Shown here: in pieces, positions 51,357-59,358 of the stretch
How positions within the stretch are numbered: position 1 is the first letter of the stretch
Layout: each line of letters opens with the position of its first letter
From: Caryophanales bacterium UBA743
Lineage (GTDB): Bacteria; Bacillota_I; Bacilli_A; RFN20; CAG-826
Length of the DNA: 64,000 nucleotides
Reading direction: 5' to 3'
Assembly (NCBI GenBank): GCA_002297365.1
Contig: DBKT01000010.1
Coordinates: forward strand, 55,600 to 119,599
The notes under the pieces: generated by a model
The model's database searches: none
Told to the model about the DNA's origin: nothing
Seen by the model: the letters and a program-made list of their open reading frames with translations, nothing else
Position numbers and translations under genes: made by a program

Positions 51357-54300
51357 TTATTTCTCTTCTTTTTTGTCTTTTAAAGCAACGACGACCATCA
51401 AACCGACAGAAGCCGCTAAGGCAACGCTGAAGACACCCGTAAGAACATTGAACATGATTTGCCAAGATGGTGTGACAGAAACAAGCCTCGTTGAAGCATC
51501 CATACCGTTAAGGAGGTTGGAATTAGCATACGCATACCATTGATATTTCATATTTTCATGGAGACGCTCATTCAAGAGTTTATCATTGGCGATATTGCTT
51601 GCTTCATAATCGACCCATTCTGATTTCAAATCGGCGGAAGCTCCTTGGCCGTTGGCCATCATGGTTACGCCACCAAGAATGCATTCGCCTGGCAAGAAGT
51701 AGTTTTGCCCATTGACCATATCGGTGGAAATCAATCCTTTGTACCCCCATTCTTTTCTTAAGATGTTTTGCATCAAGCCTTGGTGAGCATTCAAATTGGA
51801 GCAACCGATTCTGTTGAAAGCGGTCATGGTAGCTAAGCATTCGCCGGATTCATAAGTCTTTTGGAAGCTTCTAAGTTCGGTTTCGCGTGCCGTTTGTTCC
51901 GTCATGTATTCGGATAGGCCATAACGGTTAAACTCGATGGCATTGAAAGCGAAATGCTTCGGACCAATCAAGCAGCCAAATTTCCTTCCACCTGAGACCA
52001 TATTCTCTAAAGCATAGGCAGAAAGGATAGGATCTTCGGTGAAATATTCATGCGTACGTCCTTCATATGGAGAACGGTGCAAGTTTGCGCCACCCGCCCA
52101 GATTGTGGCACCGCCATTCCAAATGGAATGGTTTCCGATTAATTCACCCATTTCTTTTTGGACAGCTTTATCGAAAGTCGCAGCAATCAGAGGGGCATTT
52201 GGGGCAGAGGCTTTGAAACCAACCCATTTCTTATCTTCATCGGAATCAGAAAGCTTGTATGGGGAATCTTCTAAAATGGCATAGCCTTGATTAATGCCGA
52301 AGGAAGAGAATCCGTTCGGACCGTCTGCTTGCCTGTTTCTCGGATTTCCGATTTCTTCGATTGTCCAAGTGGTGTTACCACCGACAGCAATAATCTTAAT
52401 CGCGCTATCAAGAGGAATTTGATTCACGAAATCGTCCCATCTCGGATCATCCCAGCTGGCGCCCTTCATATCAGCAAGAGTGTAGTTTGTTTCTTTTGAT
52501 CCCCAAACAACGTCCACTTTTTCATCTTTTTGGATGACGTGCTTCTTGTTGCGGAGTTCTTTAATCATGTCTTCGTTTGGAGTCACGATTTGTCTTGTCG
52601 GATACGTCCCAGACCAATCGTTTCTAGAAAGGTATTTAACGGCGTTCGGTTGATAATAGTTCAAATCCGCATCGTCCAATTGGTTTTGAATAAGAACCTT
52701 TCCGCCTTTGGATCTGCCAAACAAGGAAGCATTTGGAGAATTGTATTTCTTGACGATGGCTTTATTTCCATTGCCTTCGACATCCATGCCATTGGAGACG
52801 GATTTTCCCATTTTAGCTAAGACATTATTCACTGCTTCATGGGAGCCGTTTCCGATAGCAAAATAGTAATCGCCTTCAGCAAGGATATATCCGCCTTTCA
52901 CGCCATCATGCTCTAAGGTGTTATCGTAAGAGGTGGCATCGAATAAATCCGCTTTGATGGTGTAGCTCTTCTTCTCACCGGGCTGAAGCATATCTGTTTT
53001 GGCATAATCGAGAAGCTGAATAGCCGCTTTTTCAAGAATGTCGTTCTGCTTTCTTGGCAAAGAAACGTAGAGTTGGATGGCATCCTTTCCTGCGACGTTA
53101 CCAGTATTTTCCACATCAACAACGGCGGTAACCGTCTTATCGGAAGTGTTCATTTCCACGCTTCTAAGAGTTTGTTCAAAGCTTGTATAAGATTCTCCAA
53201 AACCAAAGGTGTAGCTAACTTCGTCTTGATATTTCCAAGATGTCGCGCCTTCTTTTGCGCCTTTTTGCGAGGAAGCATTGCTCGATGGATTTACCACAGA
53301 ATCAAAATATCTCGTTTCGTAGTATTTATATCCGGTATATATGCCTTCTTGATAGACAGTATAGGCAGAAGCTCTTAAATTGTCTGCGCTAACGGCGGTC
53401 CAACCGTCTTTGTTGTTGGTGATATGATCCTCTTCTTTTGTAGCGATGGCATCCAAATTCTGATAAGAGAAGATGCCCCAGTTTTGTGCTGCTGGAGAAA
53501 CGGAAATATCGGCAGCATACGTATCCGGCAATTTTCCAGAAGGATTGATTTTGCCAGAAAGGATCTGAGGAATCGCTGTCATACCATAAGTTCCAGTAGT
53601 TCCGATCCAAAGGATAGCGTCAATGCCGTCATCCTTCTTAAGCTCATCGATTTCCATTGGAGAGTTAGAGTTGATTAAAACAATTGTCTTATCGCCTTTT
53701 TCCTTGGCCATCTTAATCATTTCGCGTTCTCTGTTCGATAAGCCAAGAGGATCTTTGGCGCCTTCGTTGTTTTCTCCAGCTCCGATCCCCGTCAGGCCAT
53801 CTTCGCCAGGGAGATAATCGCGGCCTTCGGAATTGACTCTTCCAAGAACAACGATTGAAGTCTTATAATCGCCGAAATCTTGAGTGGTAATTCCTGCTTT
53901 TCTTGCTTCTAATTCACTTAATCCGACTTCGTTGATGTCGAATCTGTAGTTGTCTTTGGCGGATTCATTAATCATTCCGAAACCACCAGAAATCTTCGAC
54001 ACATCGCGATAGCAGTCTTCGCCAGACTTATTTTTATCAACCTTATATGCATCTGCCATATCCGGGTTGATTTCAAAGCTTTCTTTCTTCAAAGCACCCA
54101 TAAGGTCCACCGCTTCATAACCAGCCACGTTTGGTTTTTGAGCGCCGGAACCCATTTGCCCTCCAAGGACGCTCGAATAAGCGGCCTTGCCAACGAGAGT
54201 CACTTTATGTTCGGAGTCCTTCAAAGGAAGAGCGTTGTTTTTGTTTTTCAAAAGAACAGCTCCTTCTCCAGTGACTTTTTCGCCATAGGCTTGATCAGCT

Positions 54301-54524
54301 TTTGCTAGTTCTTCAGGCGTTTTGTAAGAGGATTTAAAATTGTATTTATCCTCGCTTTCTTCTGCATGATCAACTTTCACGACTTTTGTCGAGGTGGTGT
54401 GGAAGAATCCGTCCATGTAGCTTCTGTATTCGTGTGCAATCAGCTGCGCTATGGTTGATAGAGCAAGCAACGCACCAGATACGCCCGCTAAGCCACGGAA
54501 CAGGTTTTTCTTACTTTTTCTCAT
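51357..54524 (-). CDS. Membrane-anchored GH3 glycosidase, permuted domains
   Basis: I choose the ATG at 54524 because GGAGGG lies just upstream and the ATG at 54536 would overlap that site; about 1055 residues. An N-terminal membrane segment (about 10-30) precedes the GH3 C-terminal domain (GEGAVLLKNKNNALPL, from about residue 75), an Fn3-like domain (AIQLYVSLPRK), then the TIM barrel with GGANLHRSPYEGRTHEYFTED, KHFAFN (about 855) and the nucleophile Asp in GLISTDMV (about 934). A membrane segment at about 1022-1045 ends in a short Lys/Glu cytosolic tail. The enzyme is anchored at both ends with the catalytic part outside. It is the first gene of the CRE-controlled operon with GH78. Confidence 0.92.
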   Translation of the reverse strand: MRKSKKNLFRGLAGVSGALLALSTIAQLIAHEYRSYMDGFFHTTSTKVVKVDHAEESEDKYNFKSSYKTPEELAKADQAYGEKVTGEGAVLLKNKNNALPLKDSEHKVTLVGKAAYSSVLGGQMGSGAQKPNVAGYEAVDLMGALKKESFEINPDMADAYKVDKNKSGEDCYRDVSKISGGFGMINESAKDNYRFDINEVGLSELEARKAGITTQDFGDYKTSIVVLGRVNSEGRDYLPGEDGLTGIGAGENNEGAKDPLGLSNREREMIKMAKEKGDKTIVLINSNSPMEIDELKKDDGIDAILWIGTTGTYGMTAIPQILSGKINPSGKLPDTYAADISVSPAAQNWGIFSYQNLDAIATKEEDHITNNKDGWTAVSADNLRASAYTVYQEGIYTGYKYYETRYFDSVVNPSSNASSQKGAKEGATSWKYQDEVSYTFGFGESYTSFEQTLRSVEMNTSDKTVTAVVDVENTGNVAGKDAIQLYVSLPRKQNDILEKAAIQLLDYAKTDMLQPGEKKSYTIKADLFDATSYDNTLEHDGVKGGYILAEGDYYFAIGNGSHEAVNNVLAKMGKSVSNGMDVEGNGNKAIVKKYNSPNASLFGRSKGGKVLIQNQLDDADLNYYQPNAVKYLSRNDWSGTYPTRQIVTPNEDMIKELRNKKHVIQKDEKVDVVWGSKETNYTLADMKGASWDDPRWDDFVNQIPLDSAIKIIAVGGNTTWTIEEIGNPRNRQADGPNGFSSFGINQGYAILEDSPYKLSDSDEDKKWVGFKASAPNAPLIAATFDKAVQKEMGELIGNHSIWNGGATIWAGGANLHRSPYEGRTHEYFTEDPILSAYALENMVSGGRKFGCLIGPKHFAFNAIEFNRYGLSEYMTEQTARETELRSFQKTYESGECLATMTAFNRIGCSNLNAHQGLMQNILRKEWGYKGLISTDMVNGQNYFLPGECILGGVTMMANGQGASADLKSEWVDYEASNIANDKLLNERLHENMKYQWYAYANSNLLNGMDASTRLVSVTPSWQIMFNVLTGVFSVALAASVGLMVVVALKDKKEEK

Positions 54525-54646
54525 ATTTCCCTCCATTCATTAGGATTTTCTTTGGGAATCTCTTTCTCTTAGTGACATTTACCCAATTCATGTCCTCTTC
54601 TTCTCGACTTTTCATTGCTAATAAGTCAAAAAGAAATTTCAAGAGA

Positions 54647-54681
54647 TGTAAGCGTTTTCAATTATAATAAAAGCGCTTTCT
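54647..54681 (-). promoter_or_regulatory. Promoter of GH3 operon 2 with two CRE-like sites
   Basis: TGTAAGCGTTTTCA (54647-54660) matches the CRE consensus fully. TAAAAGCGCTTTCT (54668-54681) matches 13 of 14. Between them lies ATTATA (54661-54666), a TATAAT box on the minus strand, so the CREs flank the -10. Confidence 0.7.
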
Positions 54682-54718
54682 TAGGAATTTATCTGTCCTA
54701 TTTTGCGCATTTTTGAAC

Positions 54719-54731
54719 TCATTCGGAATGA
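54719..54731. promoter_or_regulatory. Palindrome in divergent region of GH3 operon 2 and kinase system 2
   Basis: TCATTCGGAATGA is a perfect 13-bp inverted repeat with one central base, 38 bp beyond the distal CRE and 95 bp upstream of the kinase gene. Its regulator is unknown. Confidence 0.4.
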
Positions 54732-54799
54732 ACGCCGTTTTTTGCTTAAAAGATTGATTTTGCTTTAGCTTCAGCTAACAAAAACAGCTTTTCTTCGCT

Positions 54800-54805
54800 T
54801 ATAAT
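54800..54805 (+). promoter_or_regulatory. -10 box of kinase/regulator operon 2
   Basis: TATAAT, 21 bp before the ATG at 54827. No good -35 box is seen 17 bp upstream (TAACAA-like), consistent with activation. Confidence 0.45.
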
Positions 54806-54826
54806 TTTAAAAAATGGGATTTTTAT

Positions 54827-56116
54827 ATGATTCAATTTTTCTATGATTACGGTCTTCTATTGGAACTCTTTCCCGCTTTGTTTCTTTTCACTTTGGGACT
54901 GAAAAAGAAAAAATTTTATATCTTTCGTTATTTGTTTTTAGCGGGCATCATCATTTTATTTTGCTTTATCAGAACCTTTTTGCCGAAAGAAAACGTGTAT
55001 CTAAAGATTCTTTCTTATTTTTTGCTCTATATATGCTGCTTCTTTGCCAATGCCTTCCTTTTCGAAGCGCGTTGGGTTGTAATCCTTTATTGCACTATAA
55101 GCGGCATTATCGCGCAGCACGTTGGATATGTATTCTCCGATTTCATACGCGGCCTCATAAACCCGTATATGCCCCTGATATTCGCCAATATCATTTATTC
55201 GCTCATTGTCGTGGCGATTTACATTTCGCTTTTCTTTCTTTTCTCGTTTCGGCAAGACCCCAGGGACTTCATCAAATTGCAAAAAGGACCGGTTATTAGC
55301 TCCACTATCATCATCTTCATCATCTGCGTTGGGATTCTGCAATTCTATGAGTTCTATAAGGCTCAGGTGATATTCCCTTTCCAAATCATCTTTGTCATTT
55401 TGGATTTAACGTGCTGCATTTCCATCTATCTTATCCAAAGAGTCTCCTATGTCTCCGCTCGAAATGCCATTGAAACGGAGCTCGTCAAAAACAGGCTCCA
55501 TCAATATGAGTCTTTGCAAAATGTCATTGAAGTGATGAATATCCGTATTCACGATTTAAAACATCAAATCAAAGAAATCGAAAGAAATCCCGATATTTCC
55601 CCAGAAATCACGAAACAGCTTAAGGAATCCATCGCCAAATACAAAAGCTTCGCTCGCTGCGGGAACGACGTTATTGACACGATCCTCACAGAAAAGAACA
55701 TCGTCTTCGAAAAAGAGGGTATCAAATTCACCTACCATCTAAATGGCCTTCTTTTTAGCCATTTTGCGACGCAGGATATCAATTCCATTTTCGGGAATGC
55801 CCTTGATAACGCGGTCGAATATCTTTCGCTTTTGCCCAAAGAGGAACGGTTTCTTACCATCCGTTCTTATGAAGTGGGCTCATTAGCCAAAATATCCTTC
55901 GAAAACTCCTACAAAGGAGAGCCGTCTTTCAATAAAGAGGGGTTGATTGACACGACCAAAAACAATGCCATTTACCATGGCTTTGGTTTAAAATCGATTC
56001 GCTCCACAATCAATAAATACGGCGGGAGCATGACAATAACGGTCGAAGAAGGCACTTTTAAGCTTCAATTGCTTTTTCCGAAGCCGAATTTCGAACAAAA
56101 GGAGAATGACAAATGA
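54827..56116 (+). CDS. GHKL sensor histidine kinase, AgrC-like (system 2)
   Basis: A 429-residue kinase with about six membrane segments in the first 205 residues, a linker helix, the phospho-acceptor segment NIRIHDLKHQIKEI (His near residue 245), NALDNAVEYLS and GFGLKSIRS. It resembles system 1 in layout and in the linker, so the two are paralogs. It overlaps its LytTR regulator by ATGA. It is divergent from GH3 operon 2, suggesting that this operon is its target. Confidence 0.92.
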   Translation: MIQFFYDYGLLLELFPALFLFTLGLKKKKFYIFRYLFLAGIIILFCFIRTFLPKENVYLKILSYFLLYICCFFANAFLFEARWVVILYCTISGIIAQHVGYVFSDFIRGLINPYMPLIFANIIYSLIVVAIYISLFFLFSFRQDPRDFIKLQKGPVISSTIIIFIICVGILQFYEFYKAQVIFPFQIIFVILDLTCCISIYLIQRVSYVSARNAIETELVKNRLHQYESLQNVIEVMNIRIHDLKHQIKEIERNPDISPEITKQLKESIAKYKSFARCGNDVIDTILTEKNIVFEKEGIKFTYHLNGLLFSHFATQDINSIFGNALDNAVEYLSLLPKEERFLTIRSYEVGSLAKISFENSYKGEPSFNKEGLIDTTKNNAIYHGFGLKSIRSTINKYGGSMTITVEEGTFKLQLLFPKPNFEQKENDK

Positions 56117-56808
56117 AAATTGCCGTTGTTGAAGACAATAAAGAATACGCAAAAACATTAGGCGAATACATCCAAAAATATTCATCCGAAAACAATCTGG
56201 ACATGGCCGTTGTCTATTTTCCGAACGGCGAGCGTTTCCTGGAGGAATACAAATCCGATTTCGACATCATTTTCATGGATATTGAAATGCCTATGATGGA
56301 TGGAATCACCTCTTCTAGCAAAGTAAGGGAAATGGATTCGGAATGCATCATCATCTTCGTTTCCAATTTTATGAAATACGCCATCAAAGGATATTCCGTA
56401 AACGCCCTGGATTTCCTAACGAAGCCTTTGGACTATAGCATTTTCAAGAACACCATCGCTAAGGCCATACATCGTTTGAATATGAGGCACCATCAATTTC
56501 TTTTCCTTCAAAATGGCGGAGAGACATATCGCATTGACACCAATGAAATCGTCTTCATCGAGGTCTATAAGCACCGGGTCATTTATCATACGACCGCCGC
56601 GGAATACGATGTTCGCGGTTCCTTGCAGGAAAGCGAGAAGCAACTTCCACCCAATCAATTCATTCGTTGCAATTCCGGTACCATCGTGAACCTTAAATAC
56701 GTCACCGGAATCGGAAAAGACAGCTTAATCGTTTTAAAACGGGAGTTATCCATCTCCCGATCCAAAAAGAAAGACGTCCTAAACGCTTTAACGCGTTATA
56801 TCGGTTAA
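56113..56808 (+). CDS. LytTR response regulator, AgrA-like (system 2)
   Basis: A 231-residue regulator. The receiver has EDN at 7-9, the phospho-Asp in FMDIEMPMMDG (about residue 57) and Lys in LTKPLDYS. The LytTR domain runs from about residue 130 (NEIVFIEVYKHRVIYH) to the end (SRSKKKDVLNALTRYI). It shares the receiver and LytTR layout of system 1. The gene order (kinase first) is reversed relative to system 1. I found no matching paired repeats near its own promoter. Confidence 0.93.
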   Translation: MKIAVVEDNKEYAKTLGEYIQKYSSENNLDMAVVYFPNGERFLEEYKSDFDIIFMDIEMPMMDGITSSSKVREMDSECIIIFVSNFMKYAIKGYSVNALDFLTKPLDYSIFKNTIAKAIHRLNMRHHQFLFLQNGGETYRIDTNEIVFIEVYKHRVIYHTTAAEYDVRGSLQESEKQLPPNQFIRCNSGTIVNLKYVTGIGKDSLIVLKRELSISRSKKKDVLNALTRYIG

Positions 56809-56832
56809 TCGCTAAATCGCTACACGTCCCTC

Positions 56833-57822
56833 TTATTTTCGTTTATTTTTGATATACTTCAGCCATTCTTGATTCTCGATGTTCCACTGAATGGTTGCCG
56901 AAAGGCTCTCTTTAAAATCCGTTTCATTTCGCCAATGAAGCTCTTTTTCTATCTTGCTTGCGTCCATGGAATACCTTCGATCGTGACCAGGGCGATCCTT
57001 GGTATAGCAGATTAGGGATTCGGGCTTATGAAGCGCCTCCAATATCATTTTCACCAGCTGGATATTCGGGATTTCATTCTGCCCGGCGATATTATAAATT
57101 TGCCCCACCTTCCCCTTACGAACGATGAGATCAATCGCTCTGTTATGTTCCTTGACATCCAACCAATCTCGAAGATTTAAGCCATTTCCGTAAATCGGTA
57201 TGGGCTGGTTATTCAAAGCTCTTTCAATAACCAAGGGGATAAGCTTCTCCGGATGTTGGTATGGGCCATAGTTATTAGAGCATCTGGAAATGGTGATAGG
57301 AAGCTTATACGTCCTCAAATACGCCAAAAGGAGCAAATCAGCAGCGGCTTTCGAAGCGGAATAAGGGCTGGATGGATGGAGAGGGGAATCTTCCTGAAAG
57401 TAAGAAACCTCTCCTTCCAGAGGAAGATCTCCATAGACTTCATCGGTGGATACTTGATGGAATCTTTTGATCCCGTATTTTCTAGACGCATTCAGCAAAA
57501 CCTCAACGCCTAAAAGATTGCTTCGAAGGAAAATGTCAGGATCGTCTATGGAACGGTCCACATGGCTTTCGGCCGCAAAATTAATCACATAGTCGAATCT
57601 TTCCTCTTCGAAAAGGCTGTTCACCACCCCTTTATCGCAGATGTTGCCTTGCACAAAACGGAAATTTCCCAAATGCAAAATCATCTCAAGTTTCTTGAGA
57701 TCCCCAGCATACGTTAAGGCGTCTAAGCACACCCACCTGTCCGATGGATATTTCTTCACCATCGCAAGAAGGAAATTTCCTCCGATAAAACCAGCTCCGC
57801 CCGTGATTAAAAAATTCGACAT
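56833..57822 (-). CDS. rfbB: dTDP-glucose 4,6-dehydratase
   Basis: About 329 residues from the ATG at 57822, with a GGGGGGA run upstream. The extended SDR signature: ITGGAGFIGGNF (NAD-binding), NFAAESHVDRSI, the catalytic STDEVYGD, YSASKAAADLL with the Tyr and Lys, and RCSNNYGPYQHPEK. It converts dTDP-glucose to dTDP-4-keto-6-deoxyglucose, the entry to dTDP-rhamnose and other deoxysugars. The other rml genes are not in the window, so the product sugar is unknown. It lies next to the second two-component system. Confidence 0.95.
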   Translation of the reverse strand: MSNFLITGGAGFIGGNFLLAMVKKYPSDRWVCLDALTYAGDLKKLEMILHLGNFRFVQGNICDKGVVNSLFEEERFDYVINFAAESHVDRSIDDPDIFLRSNLLGVEVLLNASRKYGIKRFHQVSTDEVYGDLPLEGEVSYFQEDSPLHPSSPYSASKAAADLLLLAYLRTYKLPITISRCSNNYGPYQHPEKLIPLVIERALNNQPIPIYGNGLNLRDWLDVKEHNRAIDLIVRKGKVGQIYNIAGQNEIPNIQLVKMILEALHKPESLICYTKDRPGHDRRYSMDASKIEKELHWRNETDFKESLSATIQWNIENQEWLKYIKNKRK

Positions 57823-57893
57823 GCATGTCCCCCCCAATGACGATATTAACTATAGAAGCAAAAAACCAATAACCGAAAATCCGTTAAAGGGAC

Positions 57894-58103
57894 TCAATAA
57901 TCGTTTTTGCCGAAATCGTCATCATCTCCGTAAAAGAAATCGAAATTACGTGGATCGGCGGGATCGCATGGGTCATAGGTATCCGGGCGCTTGTTATAAT
58001 CTTTAGGCATGTCCTTTCCGAAAAGAAGGCAAACAAGGAGAGAAGGTTCGTCATCCTTCTTAGGATCAGGGCCTAAAAATTTAGATTCGTTTTCTTTTTT
58101 CAT
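57894..58103 (-). CDS. Small acidic protein of unknown function
   Basis: A 69-residue protein, supported by CTGGAGGAAAA just before the ATG. It is Asp- and Pro-rich, with KDDEPSLLVCLLFG as the only hydrophobic segment and a C-terminal repeat-like PCDPADPRNFDFF then an Asp run. No membrane segment. It is separate from rfbB by 71 bp and divergent from the pyridoxal kinase-like gene. The family is not recognised. Confidence 0.7.
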   Translation of the reverse strand: MKKENESKFLGPDPKKDDEPSLLVCLLFGKDMPKDYNKRPDTYDPCDPADPRNFDFFYGDDDDFGKNDY

Positions 58104-58290
58104 GATTTTCCTCCAGCCTTATTCTAACAAACCGTTAAGGAAAAATCCTTAAATTGTCATTCCATGTTCAATACGAAAGCCTTGGGTTTCCTTATGGTTT
58201 ATATTCTTCCGGCTCCCTATCGTTTTCGCAAAAAGTGACCGCTAAGACGATTCAATGGATTTCGCTTGAATGTCAAAAAAAGTTGAAACA

Positions 58291-58320
58291 TTGAATTTGA
58301 GAAAAGAAAAACCTTAGAAT
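58291..58320 (+). promoter_or_regulatory. Promoter of pyridoxal-kinase-like gene
   Basis: TTGAAT (58291-58296), an 18-bp spacer and TAGAAT (58315-58320). The leader would be about 55 nt, with AAGGTGAT directly before the start codon. Confidence 0.55.
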
Positions 58321-58380
58321 AAACCTCGGTCATCCGAATGATGAGAATGATGCTGAAGTAGAACGTTTAAGGTGATGAGA

Positions 58381-59238
58381 ATGAATCCAAATAAGCAAAA
58401 AAGATGTTTGACTTTGCAAGATTATTCTTGCATGGGGCGCTGTTCCTTGAGTGAGGCTTTGCCGACTTTATCCGCCTGCGGAATCGAAGCCGTCGGCATT
58501 CCAACGGCCATTTTATCCAACCATACCGCCGGTTTTAAATCCTGGACTTACAGGGATTTAAAGGAGGATATCCTTCCTATCATAGATAAATGGAAGGATT
58601 ATGAGCATCATTTTGATGCGATATACACGGGATATCTAGGCGATAGTCAGGTGCCCATCATTTTGAAAGCCATCGATTCTTTAAGAACGAAAGATACGCT
58701 TATAGCCGTCGATCCGGCTTTTGCCGACAATAAAAAACTATATCCCGGTTTTAAGGAGACGCATATCGAGGAGATGAGAAAACTGCTGAAAAAGGCGGAC
58801 ATCATTTTCCCTAATTTAACCGAAGCCTGCTTTTTGGCCAATGAAGAGATGGGCAAAATAGACCAATATGACGAGGATTTCGTCAAAAGCGTCGAAATGA
58901 AGCTAGCAAATGAAGCCCCTTCTTTCGTAATCATTTCGGGCATTCATTTCAATCCGAAGGAGGTAGGTTGCTTAGCCTACGACAAAAAGAGAGGCGCTTT
59001 TTTCAAATATAGCACGGAAAACATCGGGGAGTTCCATGGAGCTGGCGATTTATTCGCCTCTTCGTTTGTCGGCTCTTTCTTAAATGGTTTTTCTTTGGAA
59101 GAGAGTTTGAGGATATCCCATAATTTCGTCCATGAAGCCATGAGAATCACCCTAGAAAATAAAGATTTGCCTCCTTTCTATGGATTGGAATTCGAAAGAG
59201 CGATCCCGTATTTAATAAAATCGTTAAGCAAAAAATAA
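58381..59238 (+). CDS. pdxK: Pyridoxal/pyridoxine kinase (PdxK/PdxY-like)
   Basis: About 285 residues. I choose the ATG at 58381 because AAGGTGAT is optimally placed; ATG at 58375 is inside that site. It begins with the ribokinase-fold strand LTLQDYSCMGRCS and has the vitamin-B6-kinase feature YTGYLGDSQ, VDPAFAD (ATP/Mg region) and FHGAGDLFASSFVG with the catalytic Asp. It phosphorylates pyridoxal or related vitamers. The absence of other vitamin genes suggests salvage. The gene is single, with its own promoter. Confidence 0.9.
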   Translation: MNPNKQKRCLTLQDYSCMGRCSLSEALPTLSACGIEAVGIPTAILSNHTAGFKSWTYRDLKEDILPIIDKWKDYEHHFDAIYTGYLGDSQVPIILKAIDSLRTKDTLIAVDPAFADNKKLYPGFKETHIEEMRKLLKKADIIFPNLTEACFLANEEMGKIDQYDEDFVKSVEMKLANEAPSFVIISGIHFNPKEVGCLAYDKKRGAFFKYSTENIGEFHGAGDLFASSFVGSFLNGFSLEESLRISHNFVHEAMRITLENKDLPPFYGLEFERAIPYLIKSLSKK

Positions 59239-59302
59239 GCCATAACAATTTCTCTTCTTTGATTGAAACGAAGGGAGCATCGGAAGTCAAGCCACATGGC
59301 GA

Positions 59303-59338
59303 AAAGAAAAAATTCCCTTATGATTGCGTAAGGGAATT
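59303..59338 (-). terminator. Terminator of GH3 operon 3
   Basis: AATTCCCTTA and TAAGGGAATT pair over 10 bp with an 8-nt loop; a T run follows on the minus strand. A weaker T run on the plus strand may also serve pdxK. Confidence 0.85.
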
Positions 59339-59358
59339 GTTTTCTAGAAAGTCTTAGA

